Origin: Verrucomicrobiota bacterium
GTDB lineage: Bacteria; Verrucomicrobiota; Verrucomicrobiia; Limisphaerales; UBA11358
DNA: 64,000 nt
Direction of reading: 5' to 3'
Assembly (NCBI GenBank): GCA_028872915.1
Contig: JAGWNY010000002.1
Location: forward strand, 51,626 to 115,625
The translations under genes and the position numbers were made by a program. The notes under the pieces are model-generated. The model made no database searches. It worked only from the letters and a program-made list of their open reading frames with translations, and was not told where the DNA came from. Shown here piece after piece: positions 43,844-53,695 of this stretch (positions are counted from its first letter, which is position 1; every line of letters starts with the position of its first letter).

Positions 43844-44328
43844 AGCAATTCGGAATTGACTGGCCATCGCTGCTCGCGCAAACGATCAGCTTTTCAATCG
43901 TCTTTTTCATCCTATGGCGGTTTGCCTATCGGCCGATCTTTGCCATGCTCCAGGCGCGTCGTGAAAAAATCGCCGAAAGTCTGGCCAATGCGGAGAAGAT
44001 CAAGGCCGACGTCGCCCGGACCGAGGCCGAGCGCCGCAAAATCCTTACCGATGCCGGCGACCAGGCCAATCTCCTGATTCAGGAGGCCCGCGACGCCGCC
44101 GCGCGCGTGCGCGAGCAGGAAACGCAAAAGGCCGTTGCCGCCGCCGGGCAGATCATCGCCAAGGCCCGCGAAGCCGCGGCCCAGGAACACGCCCGGATGC
44201 TCGGAGAGTTGAAGCGGGAGGTCGGGCGCTTGGTCATCCAGACCACCACGGCAGTGACCGGAAAAATTCTCACGCAGGAAGACCAAAAACGGCTTGCGGA
44301 GGAGACGGAAAAACAACTGGCCGCGTGA
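43840..44328 (+). CDS. atpF: F1Fo ATP synthase subunit b
   Basis: A 162-residue peripheral stalk subunit. The N-terminal membrane helix is SLLAQTISFSIVFFILWRFAYRPIF (about 10-34), followed by a long heptad-rich coiled coil (REKIAESLANAEKIKADVARTEAERRKIL and on). It ends LTQEDQKRLAEETEKQL. Length and layout are normal. It overlaps atpE by four bases (ATGA) and is followed after 51 bp by a short delta subunit. Confidence 0.95.
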   Translation: MKQFGIDWPSLLAQTISFSIVFFILWRFAYRPIFAMLQARREKIAESLANAEKIKADVARTEAERRKILTDAGDQANLLIQEARDAAARVREQETQKAVAAAGQIIAKAREAAAQEHARMLGELKREVGRLVIQTTTAVTGKILTQEDQKRLAEETEKQLAA

Positions 44329-44379
44329 GCGATTAAACGGGTGGCGCCGTCCTTGAATGGGCGGAAGCCATCCAAGAAA

Positions 44380-44772
44380 ATGAAAATTTCCAAACAAGCG
44401 CAACGCCAGACGCGGCGGCTGTTCCGCAGTTGCCTCGCCGACGGTCTGCTGGATCATGATCGCGTTCGCCGCGTTCTGGGGATTCTCTCCCACGCCAAGC
44501 CCCGCGGCTGGCTGCAAGTTCTTGCGCGGCTGCATCGCCTGGTGAAACTGGACATGGACCGTCACGCGGCGCGGGTGGAGAGCGCCACGCCGCTGGATGG
44601 CGATCTGCGCGCCGCGATGGTTGGACAAATTCGCCAGCGATATGGCCGGGGTATTGAGCCGTCGTTTCAGGAAAATCCCGCGCTCATTGGCGGGCTGCGC
44701 GTCCAGGTCGGCAGCGATCTTTTCGATGGCAGCGTGAAAACGAAATTGGAACGCCTCGCCTCGACTTTTTGA
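44380..44772 (+). CDS. atpH: F1Fo ATP synthase subunit delta (short)
   Basis: A 130-residue delta subunit, markedly shorter than the about 177 residues of E. coli. The diagnostic C-terminus is [29 protein letters not shown]; the N-terminal part keeps only [34 protein letters not shown], so part of the OSCP helical domain is missing or compressed. It connects stalk and F1 head. ATG at 44380 gives MKISKQAQ; an in-frame GTG at 44341 would add 13 residues that look like leader and not delta. The short form may be normal for this lineage. Confidence 0.85.
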   Translation: MKISKQAQRQTRRLFRSCLADGLLDHDRVRRVLGILSHAKPRGWLQVLARLHRLVKLDMDRHAARVESATPLDGDLRAAMVGQIRQRYGRGIEPSFQENPALIGGLRVQVGSDLFDGSVKTKLERLASTF

Positions 44773-44788
44773 AAATACGATAAATTTT

Positions 44789-46321
44789 ATGAGTAATCTA
44801 TTGCAGGAGATCGAAGAGCAAATCGCGGGCGCAAAAACCGCCGTGGCGCGCCAAAACGTGGGTGTCGTGCGCGAAGCAGGCGACGGCGTCGCCAAAATCG
44901 AGGGTCTGACCGACACGATGCTCAACGAAATGCTCGATTTTGGCGAGGGCATCATGGGCCTGGCGCTCAACCTGGAGGAGACGGAAGTTGGCGCGATCAT
45001 CCTTGGCGATTATACGCAGGTCAAGGAAGGCCGCGAGGTCCGCACCACCGGCCGGCTGCTTCAGGTGCCGGTGGGCAAGGGATTGCTCAGTCGCGTCGTC
45101 AATACCCTGGGCCAGCCGATTGACGGCAAAGGCCCGATTAAAAACGAGGCCTTTTATCCGCTCGAAAAAATCGCGCCCGGCATCGTCAAACGCCGGCCGG
45201 TCAGCCAGCCCGTCCAGACCGGTATCATGGCGATAGACGCGATGATTCCCATCGGCCGCGGCCAGCGCGAGTTGATCATCGGCGACCGCTCCACCGGCAA
45301 GACGACAATATGCGTGGACACCATGATCAACCAGGCCCGCATCAACAAGGCCGCTGAAACCGCCAAAGAGCCGGGTTTCCGCCCCATCTACAGCATTTAT
45401 GTGGCCGTTGGCCAGAAACAATCGAACATCGCCCGGGTGCTCAATGTGCTCGAAGAAGCAGGGGCGATGCCTTACACCATTATCGTCGCGGCGTCCGCCT
45501 CCGACTCCGCCACCAACCAATATCTTGCCCCCTTTGCCGGCGCGGCAATCGGGGAATGGTTCATGGACAATGCCATGGATGCCCTCATTATTTACGACGA
45601 TTTATCCAAGCACGCCGTCGCCTATCGCCAGGTTTCCCTCGTCCTCAAGCGCCCGTCGGGACGCGAAGCATATCCCGGCGACGTCTTCTATCTCCATAGC
45701 CGCCTGTTGGAGCGTAGCGCCCGGGTGTCGGAAAAATACGGCAATGGTTCCCTGACGGCCCTGCCCATCATTGAAACCCAGGCTGGCGACGTTTCGGCCT
45801 ACATTCCCACGAACGTCATCTCCATTACCGACGGCCAGATTTATCTGGAAACCGATTTGTTCTACCAGGGCATTCGCCCGGCCATTTCCGTGGGTTTGTC
45901 CGTCTCGCGCGTCGGCTCCGCCGCGCAGGTCAAGGCCATGAAACAGGTTGCCGGTCGCATCAAGGGCGACTTGGCCCAGTTCCGGGAACTGGCGGCATTT
46001 GCGCAATTCGGCTCGGACCTGGACCCGCGCACGCAGGCGATGCTGGAGCGCGGCAAGCGCATCGTCGAACTCTTCAAGCAAAACCAGTACAACCCCGTGC
46101 CCGTCGAAGTCCAGGCCATGACGTTATGGACGGTCCAAAACAACTTCCTCGATGATGTTCCCATTGAAAAAATCAAGGATTTCCAAGCCAAACTCGCCGA
46201 TTTCATGACCACGCGAAAGGCGGATTTGCTGGCCAAAATACGCGCTGAAAAAACGATCAGCGATGCCATCGCCGCCGAGCTCAAGGCCGCCGTGACGGAA
46301 TTTAAACCGACCTATCATTAG
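44789..46321 (+). CDS. atpA: F1Fo ATP synthase subunit alpha
   Basis: A 510-residue nucleotide-binding subunit of F1. The Walker A motif is GDRSTGKTT near residue 169 (E. coli GDRQTGKT), followed by the alpha-beta barrel and C-terminal helical domain. [15 protein letters not shown] and [14 protein letters not shown], with the catalytic-site Arg, are present. The length and motifs are normal. It is followed 16 bp later by the ORF6N-domain gene instead of atpG. Confidence 0.97.
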   Translation: MSNLLQEIEEQIAGAKTAVARQNVGVVREAGDGVAKIEGLTDTMLNEMLDFGEGIMGLALNLEETEVGAIILGDYTQVKEGREVRTTGRLLQVPVGKGLLSRVVNTLGQPIDGKGPIKNEAFYPLEKIAPGIVKRRPVSQPVQTGIMAIDAMIPIGRGQRELIIGDRSTGKTTICVDTMINQARINKAAETAKEPGFRPIYSIYVAVGQKQSNIARVLNVLEEAGAMPYTIIVAASASDSATNQYLAPFAGAAIGEWFMDNAMDALIIYDDLSKHAVAYRQVSLVLKRPSGREAYPGDVFYLHSRLLERSARVSEKYGNGSLTALPIIETQAGDVSAYIPTNVISITDGQIYLETDLFYQGIRPAISVGLSVSRVGSAAQVKAMKQVAGRIKGDLAQFRELAAFAQFGSDLDPRTQAMLERGKRIVELFKQNQYNPVPVEVQAMTLWTVQNNFLDDVPIEKIKDFQAKLADFMTTRKADLLAKIRAEKTISDAIAAELKAAVTEFKPTYH

Positions 46322-46337
46322 TCCGCAATTTGCCCCA

Positions 46338-46919
46338 ATGAGCGCCATGTCTTACAAGGAACCACCGCCAATGCCAGGCACGCTTCCCGTCGAATTCCTG
46401 ATCCACGTGGTTCGGCAACGGCGTATCATGCTGGACTCGGATTTGGCGCGAATTTACGGTGTAAAGACCAAGGTTCTCAATCAGGCATTGAAGCGAAACT
46501 TGGAGAGATTCCCGATTGACTTTGCGTTTCAATTTACGGCCGACGAACTGAAATTTTTGAGGTCACAACTCGTGACCTCAAAGAGAGGACGGGGCGGACG
46601 CCGCTATCTTCCGTGGGCATTCACGGAGCGTGGCACCGTGATGCTGGCAAGCGTCCTGAACAGTCCCGCAGCCATCCGGGCAAGCGTTCGGGTGGTTCGG
46701 GCGTTCGTGTTGATGCGTGAACAGTTGGCAGATCACAAGGAATTGGCGCACAAGTTGGAGGAATTGGAAAGGCATGTGAGTGGACACGATGAGGCGATTC
46801 AGCGATTGTTCGAGGCGATCCGGGAGATCGTCGAGCTGCCACTGCCGGAAACCCGCGGGCAAATCCGCTTTATGCGGGAAACTTCACCCCGATACCGGGT
46901 CCATTCGCGCCCCCGTTAA
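46338..46919 (+). CDS. ORF6N-domain DNA-binding protein inserted in the atp operon
   Basis: A 193-residue protein of the phage-type KilA-N/ORF6N family. The N-terminal domain (about 15-105) is typical: PVEFLIHVVRQRRIMLDSDLARIYGVKTKVLNQALKRN and ERFPIDFAFQFTADE, then RYLPWAFTERGTVMLASVLNS. The C-terminal half is a coiled coil (QLADHKELAHKLEELERHV). Such proteins are common in PVC and Bacteroidetes genomes, often with unclear role. It lies between atpA (16 bp) and atpG (5 bp) on the same strand. I see no flanking repeats or integrase. ATG at 46338 is used; 46347 is possible. Confidence 0.85.
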   Translation: MSAMSYKEPPPMPGTLPVEFLIHVVRQRRIMLDSDLARIYGVKTKVLNQALKRNLERFPIDFAFQFTADELKFLRSQLVTSKRGRGGRRYLPWAFTERGTVMLASVLNSPAAIRASVRVVRAFVLMREQLADHKELAHKLEELERHVSGHDEAIQRLFEAIREIVELPLPETRGQIRFMRETSPRYRVHSRPR

Positions 46920-46924
46920 AATCC

Positions 46925-47809
46925 ATGCCCAGCACACGCGACATTCGCCGCCGCATCCGGTCCGTAAAAAATACGGCGCAAATTACCAAGGCCATGCAAA
47001 TGGTCGCGGCGGCCAAAATGCGCAAAGCCCAGCAAGCCGCCCTGGTGGGACGCCCGTATGCGGACTTGATGAATCGTATCCTCTCCGAAGCGGCGCCTCG
47101 CATTGTTGCGTTCAAACATCCTCTCATGGAGGTGCGCACCCCCAAAAACCGCGCCGTCATTCTCATCAGCACCGACCGCGGCTTGTGTGGGGCGTTGAAC
47201 GGCAACCTGATGCGCGAAGCCGTCAAATTGAATAATGGCGCAACCACTTTCATCGCCGCCGGAAAAAAGGGCGCCCAATTTGTGAGCCGCACCAAACGCC
47301 GCCTGGCCGCCGAGTTCACCTATGCCGATCCGCCCACGTTTGCCGAAGCCCGCGCCATCTCCAAAATGGCCCAGGACCTCTTCTTGAAAGGCGAGGCGGA
47401 TGCTGTGGACATTCTATTTACCAACTTCGTTTCCACGCTGGTCCAGCAGCCAAAAACCGTTCCATTCCTGCCCGTTGCGGAAATCAAACCTGTCACGGTT
47501 GGCGTCAATCCTCCCGACCAGCCGCTACCCGCCGCCGGCCAGCCGCGCACGGATGTCTTTGAGTTTGAGCCGGACGAAAAATCCGTGTTGAGCGCGTTGC
47601 TGCCGCACAGCCTCACTTTCCGCGTCCATCAAATTTTGCTGGAGGCCAGGGCCTCCGAGCACAGCGCCCGGATGGTTGCGATGAAAAACGCCTCCGACAA
47701 CGCGCAACAACTTATCAAGGACCTGACGCTCGAATTCAACAAATTGAGACAATCGAACATTACCAGGGAACTTCTCGAAATCACCACAGCGCAAATGGCG
47801 GTAAGCTGA
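46925..47809 (+). CDS. atpG: F1Fo ATP synthase subunit gamma
   Basis: A 294-residue central stalk subunit. N-terminal IRRRIRSVKNTAQITKAMQMVAAAKMRKAQ and C-terminal HQILLEARASEHSARMVAMKNASDNA with LTLEFNKLRQSNITRELLEI are family signatures. LISTDRGLCGALN lies near residue 81-93. An extra Pro-rich segment around 190-215 (VGVNPPDQPLPAAGQP) is longer than in E. coli. It follows the ORF6N gene by 5 bp. Confidence 0.96.
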   Translation: MPSTRDIRRRIRSVKNTAQITKAMQMVAAAKMRKAQQAALVGRPYADLMNRILSEAAPRIVAFKHPLMEVRTPKNRAVILISTDRGLCGALNGNLMREAVKLNNGATTFIAAGKKGAQFVSRTKRRLAAEFTYADPPTFAEARAISKMAQDLFLKGEADAVDILFTNFVSTLVQQPKTVPFLPVAEIKPVTVGVNPPDQPLPAAGQPRTDVFEFEPDEKSVLSALLPHSLTFRVHQILLEARASEHSARMVAMKNASDNAQQLIKDLTLEFNKLRQSNITRELLEITTAQMAVS

Positions 47810-49306
<1,497 letters not shown>

Positions 49307-49318
49307 CGCAAGCAGACG

Positions 49319-49729
49319 ATGCCTGAAACCCTGAAACTCGAAATCGTCACGCCATCGGCGAAAATTTTCGACGACGACGTGGAAATGGTCACCCTCACCG
49401 GAATCAGCGGTGAAATGGGCATCCTTCCCCGGCACATGCCGCTGATGACCCAGCTTGTCGCCGGCGAAATCAACGTCCGCAAAGCCAATGACAACATCTT
49501 TCTGGCTGTGGGCGACGGTTTCGTACAGGTCACCGGTGACCGGGTTTCCATTCTTACCGATATGGCCATTCGTGCTGAAAACATTGATGAGGCGGCCGCC
49601 GAAGAGGCCCGCCATCGGGCCGAGGCCCGCCTGGCCCAGAAATTGAGCGATGAAGACGCCGCTCTCGTCCACGCCTCGCTCTCCCATGCCCTCGCCCAGT
49701 TGAAAGTCAAGCGCCGCAAGGGCAAATAA
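49319..49729 (+). CDS. atpC: F1Fo ATP synthase subunit epsilon
   Basis: A 136-residue subunit. N-terminal beta-sandwich is LKLEIVTPSAKIFDDDVEMVTLTGISGEMGILPRHMPLMTQL, followed by a two-helix C-terminal part (AAAEEARHRAEARLAQKLSDEDAALVHASLSHALAQLKVKRR). It regulates hydrolysis and couples rotation. It ends the operon 12 bp after atpD. No strong terminator is seen before aroE. Confidence 0.96.
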   Translation: MPETLKLEIVTPSAKIFDDDVEMVTLTGISGEMGILPRHMPLMTQLVAGEINVRKANDNIFLAVGDGFVQVTGDRVSILTDMAIRAENIDEAAAEEARHRAEARLAQKLSDEDAALVHASLSHALAQLKVKRRKGK

Positions 49730-49802
49730 TACCGGGCCTCGATTCCAGACTTTTCGCGGACTTTCGGCTTTAAAGTTTCGCCGGGGACGAATATAAAAAG
49801 GC

Positions 49803-50732
49803 GTGTCTCAACGGTTTTCCTTTGCCATCAACGCTCAAACCCGTTGTTGCGCTGTGTTCGGATTTCCGGCGCGCCATTCGGCGTCGCCAGCCATGCACAA
49901 TGCGGCGTTCGAGGCGCTGGGTTTGAATTGGCGTTATTTGGCCTTTGAAGTGCATCCGAAGAATCTTCGCGCGGCCATCGCCGGCGCACAGGCGATGCAA
50001 TTCGCCGGAATTAATCTCACGGTGCCGCATAAGCTGCCGGCCATCAATATGATGGATCGCCTTGATGCGTCGGCCGCCAAATGGGGCGCCGTCAATACCA
50101 TCCGGTTTGAAGGCAAACGAGGCGGCGCCTGGCTGCCGTTGCATGAATTTGATCCGGATGAACGCCCGGTCCGCATCCGCTCGCATGGATTCAACACCGA
50201 TGCCGACGCGATTGTCCGGGCGTTGATGGAGGATTTGGACGTGCCTCCGGCGGGCGCGAAGGTTTTGTTGCTGGGCGCCGGTGGCGCCGGGCGGACGGCG
50301 GCGCTGAAACTGGCTTCGGAAGGAGCGACGCTTTTTCTGGTGAATCGGACGGCGGAAAAGGCGCTGGCGTTGGCGCGGGAGATTCGCAGGCGCTTTCCGC
50401 GGACGCGCGTTTCGGCGGGCTATCCGAGGGAGAAAGTGGATATAACGATCAATGCCACGTCGCTTGGCCTGAAAGGCGGAGACCCGTTGCCGGTGGATTT
50501 GGGGCAATTCCCGATCAAACAGACGCGCGCGGTGTACGATATGATTTATCGCCCGCAGGAGACCAGACTGCTGCGGGCGGCGCGGCAAGCCGGTTGCAAG
50601 ACGGCGAATGGGCTGGGAATGCTGTTGTATCAGGGCGCGAAGGCGTTTGAGATATGGACAGGCCGGCCGGCCCCGGTGGAAGTGATGCAAAAGAGTTTAC
50701 ATTCGGCGTTGTCCGGCGGAAAAGATAAATGA
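49803..50732 (+). CDS. aroE: Shikimate 5-dehydrogenase
   Basis: A 309-residue NADPH-dependent enzyme that reduces 3-dehydroshikimate. Motifs: AVFGFPARHSASPAMHNAAF (shikimate-binding), NLTVPHKLP near residue 74-82 with the catalytic Lys, WGAVNTIRF, and after an insertion of about 25 residues (LPLHEFDPDERPVRIRSH) the GFNTDADAI block with the catalytic Asp. The Rossmann motif LLLGAGGAGRTAALKLA is near 160-176. GTG start at 49803. It overlaps the prepilin peptidase by four bases. About 30 residues longer than E. coli AroE because of the insertion. Confidence 0.92.
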   Translation: MSQRFSFAINAQTRCCAVFGFPARHSASPAMHNAAFEALGLNWRYLAFEVHPKNLRAAIAGAQAMQFAGINLTVPHKLPAINMMDRLDASAAKWGAVNTIRFEGKRGGAWLPLHEFDPDERPVRIRSHGFNTDADAIVRALMEDLDVPPAGAKVLLLGAGGAGRTAALKLASEGATLFLVNRTAEKALALAREIRRRFPRTRVSAGYPREKVDITINATSLGLKGGDPLPVDLGQFPIKQTRAVYDMIYRPQETRLLRAARQAGCKTANGLGMLLYQGAKAFEIWTGRPAPVEVMQKSLHSALSGGKDK

Positions 50733-51883
50733 TCGGCGCCGTGATACATCTTCTGGCCGCGGGTTGGGGGCCGTGGGCGGCTTCCGGTTTGGATTGGTCC
50801 CTCGTGCCGTTCCCGTTTTGGGCGGCATGTTTCTTTGTGCTCGGATGCGTGGTGGGAAGTTTTTTGAACGTGTGCATCCACCGGATGCCGCTGGGCATGA
50901 GCGTTGTTTCACCGCCCTCGCATTGTCCGCGTTGCAAGTATGCCATCCCGTGGTATTTGAATATTCCGCTGGTGACCTGGCTCTGGCTGGGCGGCAAATG
51001 CCGGAACTGCGGCGCAAGAATTTCGGTCCGGTATTTCGCGGTCGAATTGCTCACGGGAACGGCATTCCTGGGCTGCTGGCTGGAATTTGGGAACACGGAG
51101 CATCCGTTTTATGCGATGGCGATGGCGATGGCATGGGCGGTTTTCCTGTCGGGACTTATTGTGGCCACGTTTATTGACATCGCGCATTTTATCATACCGG
51201 ATGAAATTACGCTGGGAGGTCTGGCGACGGGACTGGCGGTGTCATTTCTGTTGCCGGGGCTGCATTCAGCGCCGTCGCATGTTCTCGGATTGTTGCGCGG
51301 CGCTTTGGGCGCGACGGTGGGGGCGGCGGTGACTTATGGCATCCTGCGGTTCGGCAAATTGCTGTTTGGCCGGCAGAAGGTCAAACTGCCGGCGGGCGCG
51401 AAAATTGTGTTTTCCGAAACATCACTGTATCTGCCTGACCGGGAAATTCCCTATGAGGAATTGTTTTACCGGAAATCGGACGTGATTGCGTTAAAGGCGG
51501 AGAGGTTGGAACTGGTGGATCGGGGTTATCGCGACGTATCGGTGCGGCTCTCGCCCGTGGTGCTGGAAATTGGCGGAGAAAAACTCAATCCCGATGACGT
51601 GCCGTGCATGGAGGCGGTAAGCAGTGAGATTGTGCTGCCGCGCGAGGCCATGGGCGCGGGCGATGTGAAGTTCATGGCGGCCATCGGCTCCTTCCTCGGC
51701 TGGACGGGCGCGTTTTTTGCCCTGATGGCCAGCTCACTGATCGGCGCGACGATTGGCCTGCTTCTCATCATGCTGCGGCGGCGGGAATGGTCCTCAAGGA
51801 TGCCCTACGGGCCTTACATTGCCCTGGCTGCGGCGATTTGGGTGTTTCTCGGGAAGAGGATTTTTCATGCATTGCTGCCATGA
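50729..51883 (+). CDS. pilD: Prepilin peptidase (PilD/TFPP family) with large insertion
   Basis: A 384-residue polytopic inner-membrane aspartyl protease that cleaves and often N-methylates type IV prepilins. The N-terminal domain contains the C66-x2-C69 and C91-x2-C94 zinc-type motifs. The catalytic Asp150 (ATFIDIAHFIIPDEIT) and Asp312 (GAGDVKFMAAIG) are present. They are 162 residues apart, against 64 in P. aeruginosa PilD. The extra about 98 residues (from KLLFGRQK onward) are hydrophilic and contain SLYLPDREIPYEELFYRK, a soluble-domain-like segment. ATG at 50729 overlaps aroE (ATGA). Confidence 0.9.
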   Translation: MIGAVIHLLAAGWGPWAASGLDWSLVPFPFWAACFFVLGCVVGSFLNVCIHRMPLGMSVVSPPSHCPRCKYAIPWYLNIPLVTWLWLGGKCRNCGARISVRYFAVELLTGTAFLGCWLEFGNTEHPFYAMAMAMAWAVFLSGLIVATFIDIAHFIIPDEITLGGLATGLAVSFLLPGLHSAPSHVLGLLRGALGATVGAAVTYGILRFGKLLFGRQKVKLPAGAKIVFSETSLYLPDREIPYEELFYRKSDVIALKAERLELVDRGYRDVSVRLSPVVLEIGGEKLNPDDVPCMEAVSSEIVLPREAMGAGDVKFMAAIGSFLGWTGAFFALMASSLIGATIGLLLIMLRRREWSSRMPYGPYIALAAAIWVFLGKRIFHALLP

Positions 51884-51931
51884 CCCGTCCAACACCCGCC
51901 GTCGCTGAAGCTCCCGAAAAGCCAGCCCGCC

Positions 51932-51965
51932 ATTGTCAGAAGAATTGCATATTCTTTCTGACAAT
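51932..51965. terminator. Hairpin between convergent pilD and gltD
   Basis: ATTGTCAGAA (51932-51941) pairs perfectly with TTCTGACAAT (51956-51965), with an inner GAA/TTC extension and one bulged T. There is no T-tract on either strand. It lies between the ends of two convergent genes, so a terminator role is likely but not typical. The rest of the 291-bp gap shows nothing I can name. Confidence 0.4.
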
Positions 51966-52174
51966 CGTTGAACGAAACAACAAACACGTACAGCGGCCTC
52001 ATTCGCGCTCTGGTTGACAGCATTCAGGCGCGTTTCCATTTGCGATCAGCCGTATCCATGCGGTTGAAACCGGAACGCGCTGGAACCGCGCCAGCATCGT
52101 GGCGGCGGCAAGCTTGCCCCGTGGGATGCCCCTCCATACTGCGCGATCCCCTCTTCACCATTTCCCAACACCGA

Positions 52175-53656
52175 CTACGGCAAATCGGTTGAACCCATGA
52201 GGAAACGGTCGCATTCGCGGGCCGCGCCGCGCCCTTCGTTGAAGGCCCACACGACCAGGCTTTGGCCCCGCCGGCAATCGCCGCACGCGAATACTTTCGG
52301 ATGATTCGTCGTATATTTCTCGAAATCGGCCTTGATATTGCTGCGGGCGTCGCGTTCGATTCCCAACGCCTCCAACAGCGGCTGTTCCGGCCCCAGAAAG
52401 CCCATCGCCAGCAGCACCAAATCCCCCGGCAAAACCGTTTCCGTGCCCGGCACGTGCCGCGGAATGAACTGCCCCTTGTCGTTGCGTTCCCATCGTACTT
52501 GGACCGTGTGAACGGCTTTGACACCGCCGTCCTCGCCCTCAAATTTCGTGGCCGTGGCCAGATAGATGCGCGGATCGGCGCCAAATTTTGCCGCCGCTTC
52601 TTCCTGGCCGTAATCCATGCGATAGACCTTGGGCCATTCGGGCCACGGATTGTCGCCCGCCCGTTCCACGGGTGGTTTGGGCAAAATTTCAATCTGCACC
52701 AGCGATTTGCAATAGTGCCGCATCGCGGTGGCCACGCAGTCCGTGCCCGTGTCGCCGCCGCCGATGACGATTACGTTTTTACCGGCGGCGTCAATGAAGC
52801 TGCCGTTTTTGTGTCCGTCCAACAGGCTCCGGGTGTTGGCGGTCAGAAATTCCATGGCGAAATGCACCCCTTTCAATTCCCGTCCGGGAATGGCCAGATC
52901 GCGCGGCTTGGTGGCGCCCGTGGCCAGGATTACGGCGTCGAACTCCTCCACTAGTTTCGCGGCCGGATAATCCCTCCCCACTTCCATGTTGCAGGCAAAC
53001 CGGATGCCTTCGGCTTCCATCTGCCGGATGCGCCGCATGACCACTTCGTTTTTGTCCAGTTTGGGATTGGGAATGCCGTACATCAGCAGTCCGCCGGGGC
53101 GGTCGGCGCGCTCGAAAACCGTCACCGAATGGCCGGCCTTGTTCAATTGCGCGGCGGCGCATAAACCCGCGGGGCCGGAACCGACAACGGCAACTTTTTT
53201 CTCGGTGCGCTTGCGTGGCGGCTCGGGTTTGATCCAGCCGTTTTCCCATCCACGATCAGCAATGGCGCACTCAATGTTCTTGATGGTGACCGGCGGGGCG
53301 CTGATGCCCAGCACGCAGGAGCCTTCGCAGGGCGCCGGGCAGACCCGGCCGGTGAAATCGGGGAAATTGTTCGTCTTATGGAGCCGTTCCAGCGCCTCCT
53401 TCCATAGCCCGCGATACACCAGGTCATTCCATTCCGGAATGAGATTATGAATGGGGCAGCCGCTCGCCATGCCGCTGACAAGCTGGCCCGTCTGGCAGAA
53501 CGGGATGCCGCAGTCCATGCACCGCGCCCCTTGCTTCTTCAAGTCCCCTTCATCCATGTGCAGATGGAACTCCTTCCAATCCGCAATGCGTTCCGCGGGC
53601 GGCCGGTCCTTCGGCAGTTCACGGTTGAATTCAAGAAATCCGGTTGGCTTTCCCAA
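52175..53656 (-). CDS. gltD: Glutamate synthase (NADPH) small subunit
   Basis: A 493-residue flavoprotein partner of GltB. The N-terminal Fe-S domain has [15 protein letters not shown] and [12 protein letters not shown]. The first Rossmann fold is [28 protein letters not shown] and the NADPH site is [18 protein letters not shown] at 53656 is used because the protein then begins [13 protein letters not shown], the conserved family N-terminus. It lies 39 bp after gltB in the same operon. It feeds electrons from NADPH to GltB for glutamate formation from glutamine and 2-oxoglutarate. Confidence 0.95.
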   Translation of the reverse strand: MGKPTGFLEFNRELPKDRPPAERIADWKEFHLHMDEGDLKKQGARCMDCGIPFCQTGQLVSGMASGCPIHNLIPEWNDLVYRGLWKEALERLHKTNNFPDFTGRVCPAPCEGSCVLGISAPPVTIKNIECAIADRGWENGWIKPEPPRKRTEKKVAVVGSGPAGLCAAAQLNKAGHSVTVFERADRPGGLLMYGIPNPKLDKNEVVMRRIRQMEAEGIRFACNMEVGRDYPAAKLVEEFDAVILATGATKPRDLAIPGRELKGVHFAMEFLTANTRSLLDGHKNGSFIDAAGKNVIVIGGGDTGTDCVATAMRHYCKSLVQIEILPKPPVERAGDNPWPEWPKVYRMDYGQEEAAAKFGADPRIYLATATKFEGEDGGVKAVHTVQVRWERNDKGQFIPRHVPGTETVLPGDLVLLAMGFLGPEQPLLEALGIERDARSNIKADFEKYTTNHPKVFACGDCRRGQSLVVWAFNEGRGAARECDRFLMGSTDLP

Positions 53657-53695
53657 GTGATGCTCCTGTTACGTTGTTCGTGTTGCGCAAATCAT

